64,000 nucleotides of DNA from Enhydrobacter sp. Its GTDB lineage: Bacteria; Pseudomonadota; Alphaproteobacteria; Reyranellales; Reyranellaceae. Of this stretch, positions 8,292-16,225 are shown piece after piece. Numbering within the stretch: position 1 is the stretch's first letter; the number at the start of each line of letters is the position of its first letter. The notes beneath the pieces were generated by a model. It saw only the letters and a list, made by a program, of their open reading frames with translations. It was not told the origin of the DNA and ran no database searches. The stretch lies in contig NZ_CP126889.1 of the NCBI RefSeq assembly GCF_030246845.1, positions 1,736,001-1,800,000 on the forward strand. The letters run 5' to 3'. Both the position numbers and the translations under genes were made by a program.

Positions 8292-8954
8292 CTAGGCTCG
8301 GGAAAGCGCCAGTTCGACGCTGCCCAACCGAATGGCGTGCACGGCCGTGATGTCGCGCGGCCCGTGCTCGGGGAGGAGCCGGGCGCCGTCGATGAACGTC
8401 CCGCCAGCGCTGCCGAGGTCGGCGAGGCCGAGCCGCGCGCCGGCCACCATCAGCCGGGCATGCGGTCGACCGAGCGACGGGTCGGGGACGGAGAGATCGG
8501 TCGGCTGCGTCGCCGGCGCGCCGGTCAGCATCCAGGTCGACGAGGAGGCATCGAAGGCGAGCGACACCGCCCTGCCGTCGGCGAGCTTGCCGGTGAGCGT
8601 CCAGCCTCGGGCGTCGGCCAGCGCCTTGGGCGGCGGCGGCAAAGCCGATGGCGCCGACGGTGCGGCCGGTGCGCCGGTCGTCGGTCCCGACCCGGCCGGC
8701 GTCGCCGTCGCCCGCGGCACGGTCGCCGCATCGCGCGGCCAGCGCATGAAGGCGAAGATCCAGAGCAGCACCAGCGGCACGATCGTGCCGACGGCTGTCA
8801 GGGTGAGAAGTATCGCTCCGAGACCCGTCCATCCCGGCAGACCCGCCTTCTCGACGATGCGCCAGGCCATCCAGGCCGCCAGCACGAACGCCACCAGGGC
8901 GAAGGCGCTGCTGAGGCCGGCAAGCCCCAGGAGGGCGGCAAGCTCGGTGCCCAT
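8292..8954 (-). CDS. Two-helix membrane protein with C-terminal FHA domain
   Basis: The 220-residue protein has two N-terminal transmembrane segments (about residues 5-32 and 42-68), a Pro/Ala-rich linker (about 80-110) and a C-terminal forkhead-associated domain. The FHA phosphothreonine-binding features are SLGRPHARL and LADLGSAGGTFIDGARL (Gly-Arg, His and Gly-Thr positions present). The domain probably docks a Thr-phosphorylated partner at the inner membrane; no kinase gene is nearby. The membrane part resembles the protein encoded immediately upstream, whose stop codon lies 1 bp before this ATG. Confidence 0.8.
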   Translation of the reverse strand: MGTELAALLGLAGLSSAFALVAFVLAAWMAWRIVEKAGLPGWTGLGAILLTLTAVGTIVPLVLLWIFAFMRWPRDAATVPRATATPAGSGPTTGAPAAPSAPSALPPPPKALADARGWTLTGKLADGRAVSLAFDASSSTWMLTGAPATQPTDLSVPDPSLGRPHARLMVAGARLGLADLGSAGGTFIDGARLLPEHGPRDITAVHAIRLGSVELALSRA

Positions 8955-8955
8955 G

Positions 8956-9219
8956 TCAGCCCGAGCCCCACCTCGCCTCGCCGTTCGGCCAGTCGCCGAA
9001 GGCCAGGATCGCCATGACGATGAACGAGCCGATCATCGGAATCAGGTGCAGGAGCGACCAGGCGCCCGCGAATCCGGCGCGCACGCAGATACGCCAGGTC
9101 GGGATGATCAGGAACAGGGCCATCAGCACGTGGCCGATCAACAGCATCAGCAGGACGACCGAGCTGATGCCCAGGAACCATGGGATTACATAGTGAAAGT
9201 AGTAGAAGATGTCAGGCAA
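8956..9219 (-). CDS. Small membrane protein, paralogue of the FHA protein N-terminus
   Basis: This 87-residue hydrophobic protein has two or three predicted membrane segments and ends [16 protein letters not shown]. The start is inferred: no ATG fits, but a TTG at 9219 overlaps the RidA stop codon (TTGCCTGA) with GAGG upstream, giving [14 protein letters not shown] after the initiator. The block [20 protein letters not shown]...ILAF-WP resembles WRIVEKAGLPGWTGLGAIL...IFAFMRWP in the next protein, so the two appear to be tandem duplicates. The function is unknown. Confidence 0.65.
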   Translation of the reverse strand: MPDIFYYFHYVIPWFLGISSVVLLMLLIGHVLMALFLIIPTWRICVRAGFAGAWSLLHLIPMIGSFIVMAILAFGDWPNGEARWGSG

Positions 9220-9604
9220 GCGCCACGACCTCGATCTCGACCAGCACATCGCGCGGCAGACGCGCGACCTCGACGGTCGAGCGTGCCGGAGGATTGGGGC
9301 CAAAATATTCCGGCCGGCCGTAGACCTCGTTCATGGCGGCGAAGTCGTTCATGTTCTTGATGAAGACCGTGGTCTTGACGGCGCGGTCGAGGTCGCTGCC
9401 GGCGGCCTTGAGCACGGCGCGCAAATTCTCGAGCACGCGCTCGGTCTGCTCCGCGACGCCGCCCGGCACGATGTTGCCGGTCGCCGGATCGAGCGGGATC
9501 TGGCCTGCGCAATAGATCATGTCGCCGGCCACGATGGCCTGGGCGTAGGGGCCGAGCGCCTTGGGCGCCGCAGTGGTCTGGACCGGCTTCTTGTCGTTTG
9601 CCAC
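9212..9604 (-). CDS. RidA family enamine/imine deaminase
   Basis: RidA proteins hydrolyse reactive 2-aminoacrylate and related imines released by PLP enzymes; they are cytosolic trimers. The 130-residue protein has [23 protein letters not shown], the [10 protein letters not shown] helix, KTTVFIKNM and the C-terminal signature [19 protein letters not shown] with the catalytic Arg. The start is probably the GTG at 9604, preceded by GGAG; the open frame extends 13 codons further without homology. It is the first gene of the operon that ends in folD. Confidence 0.9.
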   Translation of the reverse strand: MANDKKPVQTTAAPKALGPYAQAIVAGDMIYCAGQIPLDPATGNIVPGGVAEQTERVLENLRAVLKAAGSDLDRAVKTTVFIKNMNDFAAMNEVYGRPEYFGPNPPARSTVEVARLPRDVLVEIEVVALA

Positions 9605-9655
9605 AGATCGATACTCCAGTTGGACTCGCCGGAACGCTAGCATAGGGTCGTTTGC

Positions 9656-9684
9656 TTGACAGGTGGCCCGGCAGGCATTATCCG
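9656..9684 (+). promoter_or_regulatory. Sigma-70 type promoter for tRNA-Ala
   Basis: A perfect TTGACA (9656-9661) is followed after 17 nt by TATCCG (9679-9684). The predicted start is about 12 nt upstream of the mature tRNA, a typical arrangement for a stable RNA gene. Confidence 0.6.
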
Positions 9685-9702
9685 CGCGGTCTTCGGGAAC
9701 GG

Positions 9703-9778
9703 GGGGCTGTAGCTCAGCTGGGAGAGCGCCTCGTTCGCAATGAGGAGGTCAGGGGTTCGATCCCCCTCAGCTCCACCA
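9703..9778 (+). tRNA. tRNA-Ala (CGC)
   Basis: This is a 76-nt cloverleaf with acceptor stem GGGGCTG/CAGCTCC containing the G3:U70 pair that marks alanine tRNAs. The anticodon loop TTCGCAA gives anticodon CGC, the T loop is GGTTCGATCC, the discriminator is A and the CCA is encoded. It reads codon GCG, which is abundant in this GC-rich genome. Confidence 0.97.
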
Positions 9779-9871
9779 ACCGCTTCCCGAGTCCGCTCCC
9801 TTCCGCAACGCAAAGGTCAACCCTGCCGTCGCGATGGCGAAGACAGCCGCGGCAGGGCACACTCGCCGGCG

Positions 9872-10531
9872 ATGCGCCTCACCAAGCCTACCCCCGCGCA
9901 GCTCGGATTGACCGCCAAGGAAGGCCGGATCCTGCGGGCGCTCAGAACGCCGGCACACATCCAGAAATTCGTGATCGGGCTGCGGGCCAATTTCGAGCCG
10001 GGTGGCGACACACTGCGGTCGGTGCGCGGCGTGCTGCGGCATCGCGAGGCCCATTGCATCGAGGCGGCCTTCACCGCGGCCTGCGCCCTCTGGCTGCAGG
10101 GCGAGCCGCCGCTGGTCATGGACCTGACGGCCCAGGGCGATTCCGATCACGTCGTCGCCCTCTTCAAGCGCGATGGCTGCTGGGGCGCCATCTCCAAGAG
10201 CAACCACGTCTGGCTGCGCTGGCGCGACCCCGTCTATCGCAGCCTGCGCGAGCTCGCGATGTCCTATCTCCACGAATACACCAACGAGGCGCGCAAGACG
10301 CTGCGCACCTATTCGGTGGCGGTCGATCTGCGCCGCTTCGCGCCGGCCATGTGGGTGACCAACGAGGAGGATTGCTGGGAAGTCGGTGCGGCCGTGGACG
10401 ATGTGCGGCACTATCGTCTGATCACGCGGGCGCAGGCGCGGCGTCTCGCGCCGCGCGACGCCATCGAGCTGCGCGCGGATGATCTCGTGCAGTACGAGAG
10501 CCGCGACCGCACGACCGCACGGAGGTATTGA
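9872..10531 (+). CDS. Uncharacterised protein with a possible papain-like Cys-His-Asn site
   Basis: The 219-residue protein has no signal peptide. I do not recognise a named family with confidence. Conserved-looking blocks are HREAHCIEAAFTAA (Cys62), DSDHVVALFKRDGCWGAISKSNH (His93, Asn111) and WRDPVYRSLRELAMSYLHEY. A Cys at the start of a helix, a His followed by hydrophobics, and a later Asn or Asp after a Trp-Gly strand is the spacing seen in transglutaminase-like and papain-fold proteins. The start is the ATG at 9872; the frame is open further upstream into the tRNA, which cannot be coding. It overlaps or abuts the next gene and is probably co-transcribed. Confidence 0.65.
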   Translation: MRLTKPTPAQLGLTAKEGRILRALRTPAHIQKFVIGLRANFEPGGDTLRSVRGVLRHREAHCIEAAFTAACALWLQGEPPLVMDLTAQGDSDHVVALFKRDGCWGAISKSNHVWLRWRDPVYRSLRELAMSYLHEYTNEARKTLRTYSVAVDLRRFAPAMWVTNEEDCWEVGAAVDDVRHYRLITRAQARRLAPRDAIELRADDLVQYESRDRTTARRY

Positions 10532-10536
10532 CCGGC

Positions 10537-11199
10537 ATGGCCTGTCTCGTCCTTGCGCTTTTCCTCGCCCTGGTCGCCCTGGTCGCTCCGGTCGCCCATG
10601 CACAGATACCGCCGGAATGGCAGGCCGCTGCCCAGGTGGTGATCGGCAATTTCGAGCGCGGCATGCCGCAGGCGCAGAAGCCGTGGAGCGACGAGCTGCG
10701 AGAGGGATGGCGGCTCGCGCGCGCCTGGCGCCGGCACAACAACGGCAATGTCGAGATCATCCTTGCCGAATATCTCACCTTCACCCTGCTCTGCCGTGAC
10801 GTCGGCTGCTCGGGCGACATTGTCGGCGGCAAGCCCTACACCGAGCTCGCCGGCGAGATGAAGGCGCTGCGCGCCCGGCAAGGCGATTCCTACGCGCTGG
10901 TGAAGGCTGTCCACGCCTGGCTCGCCGGTCTCGCCGACCCGACCGGCGCGGCGGCGAAGAACGCCGCGATGTGGAGCAAGGATCCCGACGCAGTGGCCGC
11001 CGATGTGGAGAAAGCCGACCTCTATGCGCTCTACTGGATCCTGGCGCGCGGGCGGCCGACATCCGCGGAGCAGGCGGCGACCTTCTCCCGCTTCGCGCTG
11101 CTCGTTCAGCAGAGGGGCCGGATCGGCGACCGGTGCCTCGACATCTCGCGCATCGCGACGGTCGTCGGCGCACCGCCCGAGATCGGAAGCTGCAAGTAG
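10537..11199 (+). CDS. Uncharacterised secreted protein
   Basis: This 220-residue protein has a clear signal peptide (MACLVLALFLALVALVAPVAHA, cleavage before QIPPEW). The mature part is helical, with a possible disulfide in LLCRDVGCSGD and C-terminal cysteines at RCLDIS and GSCK. I recognise no family. GGAGG at 10521 supports translation; a TTG at 10528 is in frame but too close to that site, so the ATG at 10537 is preferred. It begins 5 bp after the preceding gene, which suggests a two-gene operon. It is followed by a full copy of the dispersed repeat. Confidence 0.65.
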   Translation: MACLVLALFLALVALVAPVAHAQIPPEWQAAAQVVIGNFERGMPQAQKPWSDELREGWRLARAWRRHNNGNVEIILAEYLTFTLLCRDVGCSGDIVGGKPYTELAGEMKALRARQGDSYALVKAVHAWLAGLADPTGAAAKNAAMWSKDPDAVAADVEKADLYALYWILARGRPTSAEQAATFSRFALLVQQRGRIGDRCLDISRIATVVGAPPEIGSCK

Positions 11200-11229
11200 C
11201 TATTGCGTTGCCGTCGCCGAAACAAAGAA

Positions 11230-11301
11230 CCCTCGCCGCGCTCGGGATGACACCGTCTTTGTTGATCCAAAGGACCGTGTCATCCCGAGCGTCAGCGAGG
11301 G
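11230..11301. repeat. Full inverted dispersed palindromic repeat
   Basis: The left arm (11230-11253) is the reverse complement of the core GTGTCATCCCGAGCG plus GAGGG; the right arm (11277-11301) is GTGTCATCCCGAGCG then AGCGAGGG. The arms can pair over about 20 bp. The element lies between the convergent secreted-protein gene and the diiron protein gene, ending 22 bp from the stop codon of the latter, and may act as a bidirectional transcription stop. Confidence 0.75.
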
Positions 11302-11322
11302 ATCCTTTTCTTTATGCGCCCA

Positions 11323-12390
11323 TCACTCCGCGGCGATCGCCTCTTTGACGAACTTCTTGGCGTCGAAGTCCTCGGCGACCTTCATGTCGTTGCCGATCAG
11401 CTTGTCGACATCGATCTTGGCGTATTCCATCACGCCCATGTCGCCCAGCGCCTTCTGCACTTTCGGCCCGAACAGGCCGATCTCCTTGAGGATCGGCACG
11501 ATGCGGGTGAACAGCCGCGAGCGGAACTGCTGCATCGCGCCCGACTCGTAGGCGTACTTCATCAGCTCGTCGACCGGCAGGCCGGAGCGCTGCCAGACCT
11601 CGGCCTGGTTGAAGCGATCGCGCATGAAGTAGAGCGCCTCGACGGTGAACTCCTCCCGCTCGGCCCGTTCGGCGTCGGAGAGATGCGGATAGTACTCGCG
11701 CAGCGCCATGCGGCCGAAGGTGACGTGGCGGGCCTCGTCCTGCATCACATAGGCGTTCACCGCGGCGGCGAGGTTGTTGCTGGCCTGGTCGCGGATGCGC
11801 TGGAAGGCGGCCAGCGCCAAGCCCTCGATCAGCACCTGCATGCCGAGATAGGTCATGTCCCAGCGCCGGTCTGTCAGCGTCTGCTCGAGCAGGTTCTTCA
11901 GCGAGTCGGTGATCGGGTAGGCCGACTTGAACTTCTCGTGGATCAGCCGCTTGTAGCTTTCGACATGGCGCGCCTCGTCCATGACCTGCGTGGCGGCATA
12001 GAACTTGGCATTGATGTCGGGCACCGTGTTCACGATCTTGGCGGTCGCGATCAGCGCCCCCTGCTCGCCATGCATGAACTGGCAGATCGTGTGGCACTGC
12101 AGGTTGAAGCGCAGCCAGTTGCGCTCCTTCTCGGTCATCTTCTCCCATATTGGGGAGCCGTAGATGGGGATGGATTCGTCGGCCAGGCCCATCGGGTTTT
12201 CCTCGAACAGCTCCTGGGACCAGTCGATGCGCTTGCTGGTGTCCCACTGCTGCTGCTTGCCCTTTTCGTAAAGGTTCAGCAGATCGGCCGAGCCGTCGTC
12301 ATATTCCCAGTTGAAATGGATTTCGGTCGCACCGTCGAACTTCCAATCGGTAATCTCGACCGGGAGCTGATAAATCTTCTTGGTCGTCAT
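11323..12390 (-). CDS. Ferritin-like diiron oxygenase-type protein
   Basis: The 355-residue protein has the four-helix diiron ligand set in order: Glu109 (MHGEQGAL), Glu139/His142 (MDEARHVES), Glu189 (LIEGLAL) and Glu219/His222 (QDEARHVTF). This E...ExxH...E...ExxH pattern is that of ribonucleotide reductase R2-like, AurF-like and related carboxylate-bridged diiron oxygenases. It is not a storage ferritin (too long). The substrate is unknown. The adjacent divergent gene encodes a ferredoxin-type reductase that could deliver electrons to the diiron site. There is a good ATG (MTTKKIYQLP) with a GGAGG site upstream. Confidence 0.82.
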   Translation of the reverse strand: MTTKKIYQLPVEITDWKFDGATEIHFNWEYDDGSADLLNLYEKGKQQQWDTSKRIDWSQELFEENPMGLADESIPIYGSPIWEKMTEKERNWLRFNLQCHTICQFMHGEQGALIATAKIVNTVPDINAKFYAATQVMDEARHVESYKRLIHEKFKSAYPITDSLKNLLEQTLTDRRWDMTYLGMQVLIEGLALAAFQRIRDQASNNLAAAVNAYVMQDEARHVTFGRMALREYYPHLSDAERAEREEFTVEALYFMRDRFNQAEVWQRSGLPVDELMKYAYESGAMQQFRSRLFTRIVPILKEIGLFGPKVQKALGDMGVMEYAKIDVDKLIGNDMKVAEDFDAKKFVKEAIAAE

Positions 12391-12479
12391 AGGCCCTTGC
12401 CTCCTGAGCTTGAACCTTGTCCCATCCCACCGCCGGGCGTTCTAAAATGACGCTCTGTTCACTTTTCTTGGACGCTAGC

Positions 12480-12497
12480 ACACTCCGTGTCGAGTGT
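12480..12497. promoter_or_regulatory. Inverted repeat in the divergent diiron/reductase promoter
   Basis: ACACTC-N6-GAGTGT is a perfect 6-bp inverted repeat in the 148-bp region between the divergent diiron oxygenase and reductase genes. It is centred about 50 bp from the reductase start codon and 98 bp from the other. Its size suits a dimeric repressor such as TetR or GntR, but no regulator gene is adjacent. Confidence 0.4.
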
Positions 12498-12538
12498 CGC
12501 CAGGTAAAATCGCATCCTGACTGAGAGCAGTTTTATCA

Positions 12539-13561
12539 ATGGCTTACCATCAATTGCGCATCGCCAAGATCGTCCAGGAGACTGCCGATGCGCGGTCGTT
12601 CGTCCTCGAAGTGCCGTCCGATCTGGCGGACAGGTTCAAGTACCGGGCCGGGCAGTTCCTGACCTTTCGCGTGCCGCACGACGAAGGCGCCTTCAATCGC
12701 TGCTATTCGCTGTCCAGCGCGCCCGAGACCGAGGGCCATCTCAAGGTCACCGTGAAACGCGTCGCCGGCGGCAAAGGCTCCAACTGGTTCAACGATGCGC
12801 TGCAGGAAGGCGGCACGCTCGAGGTCCTGCCGCCCGCGGGCCGTTTCGTGCTCGCCGACAGCGGCAAGCCGCTGCTGCTGTTCGGCGGCGGCAGCGGCAT
12901 CACGCCCATGATGTCGCTGATCAAGAGCGCGTTGAAATCGGGCACGCGCCGCGTCCGCCTGTTCTACGCCAATCGCGACCGGCCTTCGATCATCTTCGCC
13001 GCCGAGCTGGTGGCGCTGCTGGGAGCCAACGCCGGGCGGCTGGAGGTCATCCACCACGTGGATGCCGAGCAAGGGCTCACCACAGCCGGGGAAATTGTCG
13101 ATGCGCTCAAGGGTTTCGAGGACGCCGACGCCTATCTGTGCGGTCCCGGCCCGTTCATGACCCTGGTGGAGAGCACGCTGCTCGGTGCCGGCATGCCGCG
13201 CGAGCGCGTGCGCATCGAGCGGTTCGAGGCCTCGGGCAATGACGCGGTGCCGGTCGAGCCGCAGGAGGAAGGCGACGTGATCCCAAGCGAGATCACGCTC
13301 CATTTCGAGAACAAGGTCCACAAGATCCCCTACAAGAAGGGGCAGACCGTGCTCGAGGCCGCGCGCGCCGCCGGGCTCAATCCTCTTTCATCCTGCGAGG
13401 AGGGGTTCTGCGCCTCGTGCGCGGCCAAGCGCATCAAGGGCAAGATCGTGCTGGCGAAGAACGACATCTACACGGCCGACGATCTCGCCAACAACTGGAT
13501 CCTCACCTGCCAGGCTCATTGCTTCGGGCAGGAGGTCGAGATCACCTACGACGTGGTGTGA
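12539..13561 (+). CDS. Flavin/2Fe-2S oxygenase reductase (PaaE/KshB type)
   Basis: This 340-residue three-domain electron-transfer protein has an FAD-binding barrel (residues 1-105, RCYSLSSAP at 54-62), an NAD(P)-binding domain (110-230, GGGSGITPMMS and CGPGPFM) and a C-terminal plant-type 2Fe-2S ferredoxin with Cys286, Cys291, Cys294 and Cys324. This order is that of the reductase components of phenylacetyl-CoA epoxidase and 3-ketosteroid 9-hydroxylase. It probably passes electrons from NAD(P)H to the divergently encoded diiron protein. It is not an independent oxygenase. Confidence 0.9.
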   Translation: MAYHQLRIAKIVQETADARSFVLEVPSDLADRFKYRAGQFLTFRVPHDEGAFNRCYSLSSAPETEGHLKVTVKRVAGGKGSNWFNDALQEGGTLEVLPPAGRFVLADSGKPLLLFGGGSGITPMMSLIKSALKSGTRRVRLFYANRDRPSIIFAAELVALLGANAGRLEVIHHVDAEQGLTTAGEIVDALKGFEDADAYLCGPGPFMTLVESTLLGAGMPRERVRIERFEASGNDAVPVEPQEEGDVIPSEITLHFENKVHKIPYKKGQTVLEAARAAGLNPLSSCEEGFCASCAAKRIKGKIVLAKNDIYTADDLANNWILTCQAHCFGQEVEITYDVV

Positions 13562-13562
13562 C

Positions 13563-13829
13563 ACGGAGCCGGCGGCGTGGCGGTCCGCGTCCCAGGCCGT
13601 CCTGCTCGCCCTCGTTGCCGGCATCGCCGATACGCTCGTCGACTGGCTGGCGGGGAGCCAGGGAAAGCCCGTTCCGTCGCCGGTCCAGCGACCGTGGCTG
13701 CTGGCCTCGACCTGGATCGCCTATCTGGTCGGCGCGCTGGCGGGGGCATGGCTGGCGGCACTTCTGGTCTGGCCGCTCCTCGTGCCGGCAACCCTGATCG
13801 GGCTGCTGTTGCTCGTCCGGCCAAAGTGA
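13563..13829 (+). pseudogene. Possible DUF1275 (YoaK-like) C-terminal remnant
   Basis: Between the reductase stop codon and the DUF962 gene, the frame ending TGA at 13827-13829 encodes a hydrophobic stretch. It contains [41 protein letters not shown] and [20 protein letters not shown]. This resembles the last third of DUF1275 membrane proteins (LWLAYVLGALAG-type motif). No ATG, GTG or TTG in frame lies before the hydrophobic part, and the family is normally over 200 residues, so I read it as a decayed or N-truncated copy. A chance GC-rich hydrophobic frame is the alternative. Confidence 0.4.
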
Positions 13830-13843
13830 CGGACAATTTGTCC

Positions 13844-14176
13844 ATGGCCTCGACCTTCCGGACTTATGCCGAGTTCTGGCCGTTCTATCTGCGCGAACAT
13901 GCACGACCGGCAACACGTGCCGTCCACTATTTCGGCACGCTGGCGGCAATAGCGATCCTGGTGGCCGCCATCGCGACGAGACATTGGTGGTGGCTGATCG
14001 CCGTTCCCTTCTTCGGCTACGGTCCAGCCTGGGTCGGGCATTTCTTCATTGAGAAGAACAAGCCCGCGACCTTCCAGGCGCCGGTCTGGTCGCTCCTGAG
14101 CGACTTCAGGATGTGCGGTCTGTTCCTGACCGGCCGGCTCGGCCATGAATTGATGAAGCATCAAATTCGCCGTTGA
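13844..14176 (+). CDS. DUF962 (Mpo1-like) membrane protein
   Basis: The 110-residue protein has the DUF962 pattern: [28 protein letters not shown] (His18 and His26 regions), a hydrophobic hairpin, then [33 protein letters not shown]. The invariant histidines (His in REH, VHYFG, GHFF) are those proposed to bind iron in the yeast dioxygenase Mpo1, which acts in 2-hydroxy fatty acid alpha-oxidation. The bacterial role is unproven. The start is the ATG at 13844; upstream in-frame sequence is not family-like. Confidence 0.87.
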   Translation: MASTFRTYAEFWPFYLREHARPATRAVHYFGTLAAIAILVAAIATRHWWWLIAVPFFGYGPAWVGHFFIEKNKPATFQAPVWSLLSDFRMCGLFLTGRLGHELMKHQIRR

Positions 14177-14306
14177 ACCCGCGGCGCCGACCGGGACAGC
14201 TCGCCAGGGGAGGCAGCCGGCTCGAACCGCCCCTTGCGTCGATGTGGGGCGGGGGCCACATTGCTGACCGAACACCAAAATACCGCTGCAAGCCGCAAGG
14301 AAACCC

Positions 14307-15239
14307 ATGGAAACGATGCTGAAGGGCGCCGCGCCGCAGGCCGCCCCCGCCGATCTCGTCAAGGACAGCGATCAGACGAAGTTCGCCAAGGATGTGCTCG
14401 AAGCGTCCCGTACCGTGCCGGTGATTGTCGACTTCTGGGCGCCCTGGTGCGGTCCCTGCAAGCAGCTCCAGCCCACGATTGAAAAGGTGGTCAAGGAAGC
14501 CAAGGGCGCAGTGAAGCTGGTCAAGATAAACATCGACCAGAACCAGATGCTCGCCCAGCAGCTCCGTATCCAGTCGATCCCCGCGGTCTATGCCTTCTTC
14601 GCCGGCCGTCCTGTCGATGGCTTCATGGGCGCGGTGCCGGAAAGCCAGGTGAGGCAGTTCGTCGACCGGCTCGTCCAAGCGGCGGGCGGCGTGCCGGGCG
14701 AGGGCGGCGGCAACGAAATCGCCGAGCTGCTGGAGCATGCCAAGGCCGCGACGGCGCAGAGCGACTTCGAGCTCGCCGCGCGCATCTACAGCGAGGTGCT
14801 GGGCGTCGATCCGACCAATGTGGCGGCACTGGCCGGCATGGCGCGTTACCAGGTCCAGATCGGCGATCTCGAACAGGCCAAGGCGTTGCTGGAGCAAGTC
14901 CCCGCCAAGGACCGCGCCGGCGCGGAGGTTGCCGCCGTACAGGCGGCCATCGACCTCGCCGAGAAGGCGAAGGAAGCGGGCCCCATCGGCGACCTCAAGG
15001 CCAAAGCCTCGGCCGATCCGAAGGATTTCCAGGCCCGGCTCGATCTCGCCCTCGCCTATTGGGCCGGCGGACAGAAGCAGGAGGCAATCGACGAGCTGCT
15101 GGCGATGATCAAGCTCGACCGCAACTGGAACGAGGGCGCGGCGCGCCAGCAACTGCTGAAATTCTTCGAGGCCCTGGGCTTCACCGACCCGCTCGCGGTC
15201 GACGGCCGCAAGCGGCTGTCGTCGATCCTGTTCGCGTGA
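14307..15239 (+). CDS. cnoX: Thioredoxin-TPR chaperedoxin (CnoX/YbbN-like)
   Basis: The 310-residue protein has an N-terminal thioredoxin domain (about residues 20-125) with active site WCGPC (Cys48, Cys51) and the cis-Pro loop SIPAVYAF, followed by TPR-like helices to the C-terminus. This is the CnoX/YbbN architecture: a holdase that protects substrates from oxidative aggregation and hands them to chaperones. Unlike E. coli YbbN, both catalytic cysteines are present, as in other alphaproteobacteria, so it should also reduce disulfides. The next gene, a Lon-N-domain protein 22 bp downstream, is a common neighbour. Confidence 0.9.
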   Translation: METMLKGAAPQAAPADLVKDSDQTKFAKDVLEASRTVPVIVDFWAPWCGPCKQLQPTIEKVVKEAKGAVKLVKINIDQNQMLAQQLRIQSIPAVYAFFAGRPVDGFMGAVPESQVRQFVDRLVQAAGGVPGEGGGNEIAELLEHAKAATAQSDFELAARIYSEVLGVDPTNVAALAGMARYQVQIGDLEQAKALLEQVPAKDRAGAEVAAVQAAIDLAEKAKEAGPIGDLKAKASADPKDFQARLDLALAYWAGGQKQEAIDELLAMIKLDRNWNEGAARQQLLKFFEALGFTDPLAVDGRKRLSSILFA

Positions 15240-15261
15240 GCCGCGCGCGGCCGGTACCGGC

Positions 15262-15990
15262 ATGACCGACCGCCCTTCCGACCGGATGCCGGGCCGCAGT
15301 CCGTTCGAGCCGAGCTTCGAGCAGCTTCCGGAGACGCTGCCCATCTTTCCGCTTTCGGGCGTCTTGCTGCTGCCCGGGGGCAAGCTGCCGCTCAACGTCT
15401 TCGAGCCGCGTTACCTGGCGATGGTCTTCGACTCTCTGGCCGGCCATCGCATGATCGGCATGGTCCAGCCCCTGCAGCCCGGCGGCTTCGCCGGCGACGG
15501 CCTGCCGACCGGCGACGGCAGCAGCCCCAAGGTCCATCGCGTCGGCTGCGCCGGACGCATCACGAGCTTCAGCGAGACCGAGGACGGCCGGCTTCTGCTG
15601 GCGCTGTCGGGTGTCTGCCGCTTCGAGATCGGCCGCGAGCTCGATCCTGCGCAGGGCGGCTACCGGCGCGTGTCTTCGCTGTTCGCACCCTACCGCGCCG
15701 ACCTCGATCATGCCGACGAGCTCGTCAGTCTCGATCGCGAACGGCTGATGGCGGCGCTGGCCGCCTTCTTCCGCAATCGCAATCTCTCGACCGACTGGGA
15801 TGCGGTGAAGCAGGCCGCCGACCGCAATCTGGTGACCTCGCTCTCGATGGTGCTGCCGTTCGGCCCTGTCGAGAAGCAGGCGCTTCTGGAGGCATCCGAT
15901 ACGACGGCGCGGGCCAAGCTTCTGGTCGCCTTCCTGGAGATGGGCGCCTTCGGCCAGCCCCCGGAAACCACGCCGCAGCGGGCCAACTGA
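15262..15990 (+). CDS. Lon N-terminal (substrate-binding) domain protein
   Basis: The 242-residue protein consists of a stand-alone Lon-N domain: LPIFPLSGVLLLPGGKLPLNVFEPRYLAM at residues 26-54, VGCAGRITSF and LLLALSGVCRFEI, then an alpha-helical tail. It lacks the AAA+ and protease domains of Lon. Such proteins are thought to bind unfolded substrates but have no assigned activity. It sits in a run of five codirectional genes (thioredoxin-TPR to flavin monooxygenase) with short gaps. Confidence 0.9.
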   Translation: MTDRPSDRMPGRSPFEPSFEQLPETLPIFPLSGVLLLPGGKLPLNVFEPRYLAMVFDSLAGHRMIGMVQPLQPGGFAGDGLPTGDGSSPKVHRVGCAGRITSFSETEDGRLLLALSGVCRFEIGRELDPAQGGYRRVSSLFAPYRADLDHADELVSLDRERLMAALAAFFRNRNLSTDWDAVKQAADRNLVTSLSMVLPFGPVEKQALLEASDTTARAKLLVAFLEMGAFGQPPETTPQRAN

Positions 15991-16012
15991 CGACGTGCTA
16001 TAAACAGACACC

Positions 16013-16225
16013 ATGACGGCTGAGAACCCGACCGGACCCCGCCGCAGCGGGGTCGACCCCAAGCTGCTGGAGATTCTGGTCTGCCCGGCGACGCAAGGCC
16101 CGCTGGAATACGACGCCGAGGCGGGCGAGCTGATCAGCCGCAAAGCAGGGCTTGCCTACCCGATCCGTGACGGGATTCCGATCATGCTGGTGAGCGAGGC
16201 GCGGCCTTTGAAGGATGGCGTATGA
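16013..16225 (+). CDS. UPF0434/Trm112-like zinc-ribbon protein
   Basis: This 70-residue UPF0434 member has [44 protein letters not shown]. The typical alphaproteobacterial form has a single Cys-Pro pair rather than a full zinc ribbon, as here. Trm112 homologues activate methyltransferases; the role of the bacterial form is less clear. Its stop codon overlaps the DUF971 start by 4 bp (ATGA), a pairing seen often in alphaproteobacteria. Confidence 0.9.
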   Translation: MTAENPTGPRRSGVDPKLLEILVCPATQGPLEYDAEAGELISRKAGLAYPIRDGIPIMLVSEARPLKDGV

